Made by a program: the position numbers and the translations under genes. The notes beneath the pieces were generated by a model. It saw only the letters and a program-made list of their open reading frames with translations. It searched no databases and was not told the origin of the DNA. 64,000 bases of DNA, from the NCBI GenBank assembly GCA_965153455.1, contig OZ234499.1, forward strand, positions 806,001 through 870,000, in the 5' to 3' direction. This stretch comes from Sphagnum compactum (taxonomy: Eukaryota; Bryophyta; Sphagnopsida; Sphagnales). Position 1 is the stretch's first letter. The number at the start of each line of letters is the position of its first letter. This document shows, piece by piece, positions 23,307 to 33,607 of the stretch.

Positions 23307-23678
23307 TTGATGAAAATGACTAGTCCCCAGGGCATGGATGAGTTATTCTGGGGACGAGATCATGAAAATGTAAATGATTGGGTTGAAAGACTAACAATGG
23401 CTGTAGAAGTCCAAGATTTGATTATTGATAAATTGTTTAAGATTGCCAAATTGAACCTAAGAGGGAAGGCCAAAGAATGGTTCAAGAAATTGAACCTTGC
23501 ACCTATTGATTGGACAAAGTTACATACCTGGATAGTGCAGAAATATGGCAATATCGACATTGATGACATTCGGCTCAAACTGGATGCCATCAAACAAGAA
23601 CCAAAGAAAATAGTTCAAAAGTATTATCAAAGGCCGGACAAGCTTTTTCAACGGGGTCAAATACAGGATGTAGAATAA
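23307..23678 (+). pseudogene. Gag domain of Ty3/gypsy element
   Basis: Encodes the retrotransposon gag helical block: FWGRDHENVNDWVERL, LRGKAKEWFKKL and W..L..WIVQKYGN, in the usual order and spacing. It ends at TAA after about 123 residues, just before the zinc-knuckle/protease frame. Separation of the two frames by a stop and shift suggests decay of an originally continuous Gag-Pol. Confidence 0.75.
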
Positions 23679-23706
23679 CGTCATAAATTTTTTGCAAAAT
23701 TAAGGC

Positions 23707-25395
23707 TTGAATTTTTTTTTAAATTGCATTGTCAGGACCTACATTGACATTGAGGAGGTGGTTGTTGTTGCTGCTGAAATTGAATGGGTATTGAGAGAAC
23801 TCAGGGAGACCCCACACAAACCCATGAAGGAAGAACATGATGAGACAACATCTGGAGAATCCACCGTAGATCGACAACTCCGTGTTTTGAATGAGACCTT
23901 CATTAATTTCTTTGGGAAGGGGACTGATGGCAAGGCTGGACCGAATACAACATTTTCTGCCACCACTAACAATTGTTGCCAATTATGTTGCTTAGAAGAA
24001 CACATAACTTCAGCATGCCCTAAACTTGTGAACATAAGGCCAAAATGTGCCAAGTGTGGAGGTGGGCACAAGATTGACAATTGTGGTTTAAAATGTTCAT
24101 TTTGTTTTGGATTAGGGCATATAAAGGATAGGTGTTGGAAGAAATCTGCAAAGGGTTTGTCTACCACCACAAATTTTCTTAAAGTTTTGGTTGATGATGA
24201 AGAGACCACTTTTTCAAAATTGAACCATATTTATGGAGGGGACCATCATATCTTTTCCAGGGTGAGAATACCAAAAAGGAGATTGTTTATAACTGCCAAC
24301 TCAGTAGAAGAACAAGAAGAAGGGATTGTTGAAGAAGAACATAGGGGAGCAAATATGGGTGTTGAAGTAGCTGTGAAATCTAAGATTCTGTTTCATTTCA
24401 TCAAAGGAATTTTTTTAAAAACTCCCATGGAAACCATTCTTATAATTCCAAGAGAACTAGAGTATTTTGAAAGATTGGTTAAATTAGCTAGAAGGAGAAA
24501 AGATGTTGAGGGACAAAGAAGTCAGATAGCTACAATTCATTCAACCCTTATAATCAGAAGGGTTAGTGTTAACAAAGCACATTGCAACAAAACATTGCAT
24601 ATGGCAGTGGAGATCAATCAAGCATTGATTGAAGGCTTGGTGAATACTGAGGCATCTATGTCAATTATGGTAACCAATGTTGTTAAAGAGCTTGGCATAA
24701 TGCATCTAGTGGTTGGCCATGAAACTTATAAGATAACTTTTGGTATAGTGATGCAAGCACTAGGAAGGATTACAGAGCTTCCAATAAAATTGGGAGGAAG
24801 TATATGTCAAATGATCTTCCTTGTGGTTGACACAGACAACTATGATTTGTTCCTTGGATTGGATTTCCTCATAAAGATAGGAGCAGTCGTTGATGTGGAG
24901 AAGGGCGTCATACATGTTCGTAACGAACCCAAAATGGAAGTGGAAGTACTGCCACTAAATGTAGTGAACATGTTGCAGGTGCTCGAAAGATATAAAGAGG
25001 AGAAATGCAATATCCAGGAAGAGCTATTCAACAAAGAGATGGGACAACTTCAGATTAATAATTGGATGAACCTGTTGGGTTCATTAGATTCTAATGATTT
25101 CAATGATGAATCTTCCTCTAAAGAGATAGTAGAGTATGAGGGAAAGGTAGAGGATGATCCACAAGAGATTTTGCTGAACCTAGAAAACCAGATTCAAAAA
25201 CTGAAGGACCATGGGATGGATTTGATCATTGAAGAGGAATCGCCTATGCAGATTTTGAATTTAACCCTACAAGAACAACATCAAAACGTTCTTGAAGGGT
25301 TGTTCTTTGAGGATGATGATCATGCTGATTGGATAAAATGTGTAGCTGCAGAGGAAGATGCTTTGATGCAACAAAGATTGGGAAAAAAACATTGA
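23707..25395 (+). pseudogene. Nucleocapsid zinc knuckles and aspartic protease
   Basis: A 562-residue open frame. Around residues 95-150 there are tandem Cys/His fingers (CAKCGGGHKIDNC, then CSFCFGLGHIKDRC), the CCHC type of nucleocapsid. Around residues 315-400 is a retropepsin-like fold with VNTEAS where the active-site loop normally reads (V)DTGAS, and later FLGLDFL, the second conserved block. Loss of the catalytic Asp and Gly predicts a dead protease. The acidic C-terminal third leads toward reverse transcriptase. Confidence 0.7.
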
Positions 25396-25399
25396 ACCC

Positions 25400-26570
25400 A
25401 ATGTGCATTTGTATCCAGTCCAAGTATTTGATGATCTGATTGAGGGAGGTAATAGATGGACCCAAATCAAGAACATGATAATATTATATGAGTCTTTGAA
25501 TGAAGAGCAATAGAAACAGCTGTGGGATCTGCTAGAAGAATTCCAAAAGGTGTTTGAATGGCACAAAGGGGAGTTGGGGCAATGTTTTGTAGGAGAGCAT
25601 TTTATTGACACCCAAGGACTACCTCCATGTCGCATGACTCTTGGACGACTATCTTATTGGGAGGAAGCTGAAATGAATCAACAAATACAAGCATTGGTGG
25701 ATTTGGGAAGATGCATAAAAGTGCATCAGAGTATGCTTGTAGGGCGACTTTGCCAATGAAGAAAGATGGTAGCCGAAGATTTTGTGGAGACTACCGCCCA
25801 CTGAATTTTCAAACAAGGTGGGACTCTTTTCCCATGCCCCTAATTGAGGATGATTTGAATCAAATAGTGTGCTCCCAATGGTTTTCAGTGCTTGATTTGC
25901 AATCAGGGTTTTGGTAGATTTTGATGGCTTCTAATGATGTGAAAAAAACAACAATAACCACCAAGTCAAGTTTATATGAGTGGATTGTTATGCCATTCGG
26001 ACTTAAAAACACCACTAGTACATTTTATTAAACCATGGCTGACATATTCAAATAATGGACCACCCAATTTTTTAAGGTGTTTATTGACGATGTCAATATA
26101 CATAGTGGAACATGGAGTGAACATTAATGTCACATCCGACTGGTTCTTCATAAACTAACAAAGGTTAATCTCAAGTTAAACCCTGACAAATGTTGTTTTG
26201 GGTCTAGGAATATTACCTTTTTGGGACATATTGTGGACTATGCCGGATCTCAAACTAATCCCAGGAAGATAACAACTGTCCAAAATTTTCCCACACCCAA
26301 TATAACCACAAATGTTAGGGCATTTTTGGGATTGACAAGGTATTATAGGAGGTTCATTGTTGGATATGCAAAACTTGTAGAGCCATTGTTTACCTTAACC
26401 AAGAAAGAATGTAAGTTTTTTTGGACACCCATATGCCATGCAACTTCTATTGTATTAAAAAAGACACTCGTAGAAGCACCTATCCTAATTAGACTTGATT
26501 TCTACAAACCCTTCATCTTGGATGTTGATTGGTCAATAAAGGGTGTAGGAGCTATATTATCATAGAAATC
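25400..26570 (+). pseudogene. Reverse transcriptase of Ty3/gypsy element
   Basis: RT blocks lie in several frames: KKDGSRRFCGDYRPLN and VLDLQSGFW in the fingers/palm, FIDD (catalytic block, about 26,085) and VRAFLGLTRYYRRFI in the connection. In-frame stops interrupt it, for instance after QSGFW. The region continues directly from the protease frame, which confirms the Ty3/gypsy gene order with RT before integrase. Confidence 0.8.
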
Positions 26571-27006
26571 TAGAAGGCAGGAGCAAGTCATTGCTTATGT
26601 AAGCAAGGGCTTATCTCCAGTACTACACCGTTTTCATCCTATGGAGGGAGAGTGTTATGCTCTCATTTGGGGCATAATGTATTTCAGGCAATATCTTCAC
26701 CAAACCCCATTTCTATTATGCACAAACCACAAACCTTTGGAGTGGTTAGCCATTGTTTCAAATGTGTACGGTAGAAGAGGACATTGGATTGTGATGTTGC
26801 AAGATTGTCAGTTCAAGATCATTCACTATGCAAGAAGTCGACATTTGAATGTCGATGCATTAAGCCAAAATCCTATTGGCTTTCCGGAAGAGGATGAAGT
26901 TTTTGGAAGTGATGTGATGGAACAAGAAGACCGAACACGAGTTACACCATTACCCGCGAAGAGTAGTTCTGCTAATGAGGCTATCATCAATCTGTTTACT
27001 TTGTAG
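26500..27006 (+). pseudogene. RNase H of Ty3/gypsy element
   Basis: ILDVDWSIKGVGAILS corresponds to the first RNase H block (normally D.S..G.GA.L). EGECYALIWGIMYFRQYL is the Glu block and CTNHKPLEW follows. HLNVDALS is the terminal His-Asp block. The catalytic pattern is partly kept although the reading frame is broken at about 26,563. Confidence 0.75.
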
Positions 27007-27399
27007 CGCACTAACCAAGAAATAAATGATGTTGAAATACATCATGTTGGGAATGAGTGTGGTGGACAAAGTACAAATTCATTTTCAAAAGAAGAATTAT
27101 TTCCAATGAATAATATGGAATACAAAAGGATGGTTGTTGAAGCTCAAACCATGGTAGATGAAACCAGAGACAAACAAAAGGGCAAAAGTGTGGAGACAAT
27201 GGGAGGATGTGAAGATGATTAGTCAAGGCAAATGGATATATGGGAAGACAATGTGTTAATGGTATTGCTTACTAGTGGACATCTGGAAATTGGACTCTAT
27301 GACACTGCCGACATAGAAAAGACTAAGAAACGGGTAATGAGGTACCATTAATCGGAAGATACCCTGTTTTTCCAAAATCTAGTGGTACTTAGGCCTGCA

Positions 27400-28270
27400 G
27401 AATGGAGAATGTTGATTAAGAATATACATGAAGAAATTGGACACTTTGGGGAAATGTGAACACTTGCTGAGGTGAAAAAGAGTTCTTTTGGCATGACAGA
27501 ACTGAATCTATCAATAAATTCATCAGGATTTGTGAAAAATGTTAGTTAATTAGGCAATTTGGAAACATGAGATTTGGCATTGAAGAGATGAAGAGTATTC
27601 CTATATGCGATTTGTTTATCATGTTGCAATGGACATTGCTAGACCATTACCATAAACAACTAATGGCAATAAATATGTGCTTGTAGTTATCGACCATTAT
27701 TTTAAATGGTGTGAAGCACGGCCTGTCAAGGAACATGATGCCTTCATTGCTACTAAGTTTTTAGAAGATGAGGTTATTTGTAGGTATGGAATGCCTAAGT
27801 ACATTTTGACAGATAATGGTAGTGAATGGATGAAGGAATTTGCTGAAATTTGTTAGAATTATGGCATCACGCATCAGTTTACAACCTCTGCCTGGCCTCA
27901 ATGCAATGGCATGGTTGAACGTCTGGTAAAGACCATCAAACATGGACTCACGGTTATGGCAGTTACCAACATACATGATTGGGATTCATTGCTACCATGA
28001 ATACTCTTTGGATATCGGTGTGGCATCCAAGCCAACACAAAATACTCTCTTTTCATGGTGCTCGTTGGTCGTACACTTAAACTCACTGTTGACAATAGTC
28101 TTAGTAGTTTATGCAATGTATTTAATGAACAGGCAAGTCCTAAAGTCATGGTAGATCAAATGATTCTTAAAATGCAACTAATTACAAATGTGCACAAATC
28201 TTTTCTTGAGAATGTGGAGCATGCTCAAAGGAAACAAAGAAAGGTATATGCTGCCAAAAAGGGGTTTTAA
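27400..28270 (+). pseudogene. Integrase core of Ty3/gypsy element
   Basis: Fragments in different frames give the RNase-H-fold integrase: RYGMPKYILTDNGSEW (second catalytic Asp in TDNG) and CNGMVERLVKTIKHGL (catalytic Glu). Frame changes and stops between blocks show it is inactive. No chromodomain was recognised downstream before the 3' LTR. Confidence 0.75.
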
Positions 28271-28512
28271 ATCTTTGAAGGCTTTGCAAAAAATAGCAAA
28301 GTCAAGATGCGCAAACCTAGGAAGAAGATATCGTTGTTCAATAATTGGGAGGGACCCTACATCTTTATTGATTACAAAGATGGGAAGGGATCTCAAGAAT
28401 AAGACCATGGCAATAGAATATGCATTTTCAAATATCTCAAGGGGCAATGTTGGGAACAATCAAGAAGGGATTTGCATATTGATGTTTGATTTATGAGGAC
28501 ATAGATTTATTT

Positions 28513-28523
28513 GGAAGGAGTGG
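28513..28523 (+). other. Probable polypurine tract
   Basis: GGAAGGAGTGG lies 7 bp upstream of the 3' LTR start, where plus-strand synthesis is primed in LTR elements. It is imperfect (one pyrimidine), hence moderate confidence. Confidence 0.5.
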
Positions 28524-28530
28524 TGACACT

Positions 28531-29582
28531 TGTGACCTAAAAATAGTGTCCAACATTTTGTGTGGATGAAGGAAAGTAGGAACCCTAATTAGCTATGTGG
28601 TAGATGATGCAGAAGCTATTGTGCTTCAAGGACACTAAAAGTCCAATTATTTATTTTCTGTTTTTGGTTTTGTTTGTTGTTTTGGAGGTTATTGTGGAGT
28701 GGGTTTGGTGAGTTGGTTTCGGCAATAGAACAAGATCCTTGCTATTCAATCAACAATCTTTATGGGGAGCGTGAATCACGGTTCTTAGAACGACTAGTGC
28801 TAAGCTTTCAAAGGAGCGAAAGGATGTGGACAAAGAAAAATTATATGAAGTTGGTTGAGGATGAGGAAGAGGAGGATTTTTCTTTTGGGAGTGGGAGAAG
28901 TTAATTAGAAAGTATGGAGTTTGTTTAGATTTTGATAATAATTAGTTGGGGACGAAACTCCCTCTGGACTTCTTCTTCTTTTGAACCTAGTAACTAATTT
29001 TTTGTTGTGTCAAGAGCGTCAAGAAGGGAACAGGAGGTCTAGCGTTTGCATTTTAGGGACCAAATCAAGGGAAATGATGAAAGTGTTTAACAATTTCAGG
29101 AGCGGTTGTAGTGACAATCATCATCTTTGTCAAGTTCTTGGGGGGTTTTGATGTGAATGTGTAACGTGGTTTATTCTGAGAAAAGAGTACCTATGACATA
29201 GTGGGAGCTTTGGGGATTTTGGAACAAGAGGATACTGTGAAGTGTAGATGATCACATCTACCTGCTCTATTCTTAGTCTTTGTCCAACTTCTAAGAGAAA
29301 CTACGTAATGATGTTAGGGTAACATTTGTGGGGTTTTTGTTGTTAAAGGAGGAGTTGCCACACTCATCAACAACCATTTGGTTCCTTGAGAGGAAATCAA
29401 GAGAGGTCTGATCCCTTGAGGTCCATAGAGTTAAAATAACAAAGTTTGTTTGGCTGGAAGGATTTAGGTTTATAAACAATATATGTTGTAACTTTCTTTT
29501 TGCTCTTTGGGAATTTCTAGTAAATCTTGTTGTATTCAAAATGTTAGGGATTTCCATCTCAAAAATCACCTCCCCTTTGTTT
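28531..29582 (+). repeat. 3' LTR of Ty3/gypsy element
   Basis: Matches the 5' LTR with scattered substitutions and small indels. It carries an open frame at 28,674-28,904 (ending EEEEDFSFGSGRS) whose 5' LTR counterpart is frame-broken. Confidence 0.85.
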
Positions 29583-29589
29583 TGGTGAT

Positions 29590-30325
29590 AGTAAATTTGG
29601 GATTTTAAGGAAATTGTCTTTTATTTATAAAAGTTTCTAGGATATGAGAAATTGAAAAAACATATTGTTGTATTTGTGATTTGTCCAAGTGTTTTGTGAT
29701 GGGATTTGTAATTAAAAAGTTTGGGATTGAGGTGCCATAAAAAAACAATGACATCTTCAAAAAGTAAATTTAAAACAATTTGATCCAAGTATGAACTAGT
29801 AGGAAATGTAAGTTTGTGTAATTAATTTGCTCAAGTGTACTATTTATGTTAGCAATAACGATGACCATTCAATAAAACATTTGATTTGAAATTTCTTATT
29901 TTGAAATGTGAAATCACAACCGCTTTGTCTATTTGCATGTTTTTGTTTTGGCTATAATGGTTGCTTTCATTAATCAACTACCATTCACCTCATTAAAATA
30001 ATAGTGAAATGATTTCTTTCACTTTAATGAGATGGTTATTTGCTTCATCCTCTTTAGAAGGAAGGAATCAAAAAATCTTCACACCTCACCCTCCTCCTCC
30101 CTTCCCCAAAAGAAAAATGTTCTAGCCTTACCAATTACATGTTCAATAATTTCATTGGCTTTTAGAAATTTCTATTCTTCACATTATTTGTGAGTGTATA
30201 TTTATCCATATGACTAATACAACTTATACATCTAAACAAAAAGGACCAATGAATTTTTTTTTTAAACTAAACATTTCACACAAGCAATTAAAATATATAA
30301 ATAATAAATTTGAGATAATATGTAA
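29590..30325. other. AT-rich intergenic tract
   Basis: No gene recognised between the 3' LTR and the tandem repeat preceding the helicase relic. Confidence 0.4.
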
Positions 30326-30460
30326 CCATGACATTTATACATGCATCCAAAACATTTTGACATGGAATTTAAACACTTATGCATGCAACTATTTAACATT
30401 TATATATGTGATTGAAACATTTATGCACACAATTAAAACATCTATATGTGTGAACAAAAA
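30326..30460. repeat. Degenerate ~21-bp tandem repeat
   Basis: About six units built on 'aacatttatgcatgcaattaa' with the ATGCAT core varying. Similar motifs recur singly around 31,890-31,910, 32,030-32,060 and 32,655-32,690, in direct and inverted orientation, around the helicase and protease relics. Confidence 0.6.
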
Positions 30461-30497
30461 GTACTATTCACAATATTGGAATTAAAAATTAAAAAAA

Positions 30498-30944
30498 TTA
30501 TTTTGAGACCAAATACATTGCCCACATATTAAGTTGGACATTGTCCGATGGTTGGCAAATGTCTATGATCAAGTGGTCAAATGTTTGTCCTTGCGCTTTG
30601 AAGTTTGTGAGACAAAAGGCCGAGGCCAATGGCAATTGATATCTATTGATTGTGAAATTCTTGGATGTGTTTGATTCTGGTATGTAATGATTATATTGGA
30701 AGTTCATTGATATGGGTGCGATTGGAATGACATTTGTAGGGAGTCCATGAAGTGTTATGTTTTGTAGATTTATGTGTTTGTTTATGAATTCACTGAAATT
30801 GACCAAAACATTTATTGGAGAACGCATTATATAATTTTTTTGTATCCATTTGGCATCTATGATTGATATGTTTTCAACGTAGTTGATGCTTCCATTAACA
30901 ATTCCTAGTTTTGGATACAAAATTTCCGTTACAATTACTTTCAT
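30498..30944 (-). pseudogene. PIF1/Helitron-type helicase C-terminal fragment
   Basis: A 148-residue minus-strand frame. It reads LYPKLGIVNGSINYVENI (the 'G.vNG..G.V' segment of PIF1-like helicases) and ends with ASAFCLTNFKAQGQTFDHLIID, the classic helicase motif VI region (a..lTi.k.QG.T...vivd). It is related to Helitron RepHel helicase domains or free PIF1-like transposon helicases. The amino-terminal Walker motifs and Rep domain are not found upstream, so it is a truncated relic. It is divergent from the C48-like relic 380 bp to its right. Confidence 0.72.
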
Positions 30945-31321
30945 TCCTTTATAGATTTTAAGGAAAGGTGTTAAATATTGAACTTTACTTGTGGATATTG
31001 TTTGTCTTATAATGTATTTGATGTCCTTTTGTATTGACCCCTATTGTCTTTTAATGAATATTTTTCACATTGAAATTAGTTTTTATACTTTTAAAAAAAT
31101 TTGCTTCTCAAATATTTTGGACACAATATTTATCTATTTTATGTATATTATTTAGATATGGTAACATCTATTTCAAAACATGATAAAAGAAAAACATAAA
31201 CATTGCACGTTGAAACTGGACAAAATAATAATAAAATCATGATAGAAATAAATTTAGACAATGACATAATTAATGATGATGTTATGACTATTGGCACAAA
31301 GATCTCTAATTATTAGTAAAT

Positions 31322-31828
31322 GATGAAAATGTCCTTCTAAATCCTTGTGAATGGTTGAATGACCAACATATGGCAATAGCAATGCAAATGTTATATGTTC
31401 AAAAATTAGAACTATTATAATACCAACAACACACATACACAATCATAGGAACCATACATAGATACTTATCCAAATGCTTACAACACATTTTCATAAATAA
31501 CAACCACTGGCTTTTAGTCCAAATACATGCAACCACACTAGACTTACATTGCATAATATATGATTCAAACACATTGAAAACGAAAAACTTATTAGATGAT
31601 ATTGTACAATTATTAATTAAAATAATTAATGTCAAACATTTGCTATATATGTATGCAAATGTTATGCAACATCTAGATGGTTTATCTTGTGGGATTTTTA
31701 GAATAGCATATGCAACCGATATAACATTTGGATTCAACTTGGAACAATCTATCTACATTATCCCAAAAATGCGATTGCATCTCCACAACAACATAAACAA
31801 TAAAAACACATCTCCATTCCAAACATAG
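31322..31828 (+). pseudogene. Ulp1/C48-like cysteine protease relic
   Basis: Read continuously from GAT at 31,322 with one in-frame TAA (about 31,418) to the stop at 31,826-31,828, 169 codons in all. It shows the layout of the C48 family: CEWLNDQHM (the W.L.D entry motif), NNNHWLLVQIH (catalytic His), LDLHCIIYDS (catalytic Asp), then DGLSCGIFRIAYATDI (catalytic Cys with following Gly). C48 proteases cleave SUMO or related modifiers; many plant DNA transposons carry captured or encoded copies. The triad positions are intact but the stop breaks the frame. The source is probably a transposon rather than a host gene, given AT-rich decayed surroundings and the adjacent helicase relic. Confidence 0.68.
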
Positions 31829-31869
31829 TTGAACATCATTGGTAGTGCATAGTAACGTGGAGCCCAAGT

Positions 31870-32510
31870 TTATCTATTTATTGGTATTGTGATCAAATGC
31901 ATGAATGTTTGAATCAGGACTCACAAGTATGAGTATTATGGTTACAAATCACTATTAGTTTTGAATTTATTTTTCTTGAATGTTTTTCTTTCTTACCAAA
32001 AATACAACAAAAATTCTTTTCCTCCACATATATAAATGTTTCAATCACATGCATGAATGTCTAAATCCATACTCTCTCAATTTATTAAGAATCTATGGTG
32101 TTAAATGGTCTATTTAATGGTGTAACTATATTATTAAAAGTTATTATTATTCAAATATGTTTTCAAAACCCTCACCTCTTTTATCATTATTTTTACCTCT
32201 TTTTCATAACTACATAACTATCTCTTTCTTTTCCCCTACCCACCTATTGGAAAAGGCAAAATTTGACAACTATTTTGAAAATACCCTTTCAAAATTTCCA
32301 CCTTATTTATTTCTTTCTCAATGCCCTTTGAAATATTTTAATTACATTGATTATCAATTGATTGTAAACCTCCACCTTCTTTACAATTGTTTTTGCCTCT
32401 TTCTTATACAAGTGAAGCAAAATGATCATAAAAATAAAATTTGAGTTGATTCCATAAATTTTTCTAAATAATTATATTGATATTTATAAAAATGATTATT
32501 AAATTGATAA
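31870..32510. other. AT-rich tract with short dispersed motifs
   Basis: Two 'cccttttaccattatttttacctcttt'-like blocks (near 32,168 and 32,370) resemble the dispersed repeat at 32,515. No coding frame is credible. Confidence 0.4.
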
Positions 32511-32514
32511 ACTT

Positions 32515-32655
32515 CCATCCCCTTTACCATTATTCTTACCTCTTTTTCACATTTTCAAAATGAAGATTAAAATTAAAATTTAAAGATTTATCTAACTATT
32601 GGAATACATTTCATGAATCCCTTTTCCCCCTAGCCATGGGGTTCTAGTACAAGTG
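32515..32655. repeat. Dispersed repeat copy 2, Helitron-like end
   Basis: Shares ordered blocks with 12,600-12,790. It ends CCCC, a short loop, GGGG, then TTCTAG followed by T. A GC hairpin followed by CTRR and an insertion at T is the signature of Helitron 3' ends, so this may be a terminus. The 12.7-kb copy has TTAA in place of CTAG. Confidence 0.4.
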
Positions 32656-32659
32656 TTAC

Positions 32660-33390
32660 AAATGCATGTATAAATGTTCATCATTATGGTCATGCATTAC
32701 ATCTAATTTTTATTTTATTTTATAGTTGATTTTATAGGATTTTGTTTATAATTTCATTTTAGAATGATTGACTTAGTGTGTTAATTTGTAACATTTGGTC
32801 TTCCTTGTGTCATAAATTGTGCATTCCTTGGTTTTTTTACAGATGGATATAAGAGGTCATTATGGTTGAATGTAGGGTTCAACTTTGATATGTCTATTCT
32901 CCATGGATGGATTCTTGGATGTTGATAGTCCAGACTATTAATGCTTTTACTGCAAATAAAATTTGATCTCATTTATTCTTCTTTCAATGGCATGTATAAT
33001 ATATTTAATTTCACATTGAAATCATTATTTTAGATTGTTGACCACGTTTTCATCATGAAACCTAAAATAAAATACATAATCAATAAACAATTTTTAAATG
33101 CATTTTTGCTCAAATGAGCCAATCAAACACATAATGTAGTGCCTATTTTCACTGTTTTGTCATAAATTAAATTGATGTTGAAGCTTTTGGATGAACTTGC
33201 ACAATGTTCCTCCCAATGTATTATGAAAACATGTGGAAAAGTTTGAAATAAATCTAATGAATATGGAGTTCCCAAAAACATGGAGAAAGTAATGTAATGC
33301 ATAATTTCATTGCTTAACAGACTCCTTAAAAGTCTTAAAAAAACATTCATATTTATGGGATTTTAAAAATATATACCTTTACATAATAAT
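32660..33390. other. AT-rich intergenic tract
   Basis: Nothing recognised before the TIR of the mariner-type element. Confidence 0.4.
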
Positions 33391-33393
33391 ATA

Positions 33394-33419
33394 CTGTAGT
33401 GCTCACCCTAAACCCCGCA
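33394..33419 (+). repeat. Left terminal inverted repeat
   Basis: Begins CTGTAGTGCTCACCCTAAAC and continues CCCGCA. It pairs with the right arm at 25 of 26 positions. Confidence 0.93.
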
Positions 33420-33607
33420 CATAAATAATTGCTAATCGAGGGTGCAGGGATAGGAAAATAGTCTCTAGAGGGTGCGGGAAGGGCTTCTACGGGGAAATAA
33501 ATAATAGGGTCCGAGCCACTGCGGGGAAGTTGGTGCGGGGTTCAAAAATAAAGGGCTTGGCGCGGAAATCAGTGAGTCCGCGGAGGGCCTTAGCACAGCA
33601 AAGTAAG

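Larger units (their letters stand above)
21054..29582 (+). mobile_element. Ty3/gypsy LTR retrotransposon, decayed
   Basis: Two LTRs of about 1.05 kb in direct orientation flank a primer site, gag, zinc knuckles, protease, reverse transcriptase, RNase H and integrase in Ty3/gypsy order. The internal coding region is broken by many stops and frame changes, especially after 25,400. Both LTRs start TGTGACCTAAAAATAG. A GTAA motif borders the outside of each end (21,050 and 29,591) and may be what remains of a target duplication. LTR divergence by eye is moderate, so the insertion is not recent. Confidence 0.88.

Noticed and set aside
23739-24209. 156-residue minus-strand frame opposite the gypsy nucleocapsid
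   Set aside because: Antisense shadow of the zinc-knuckle coding region.
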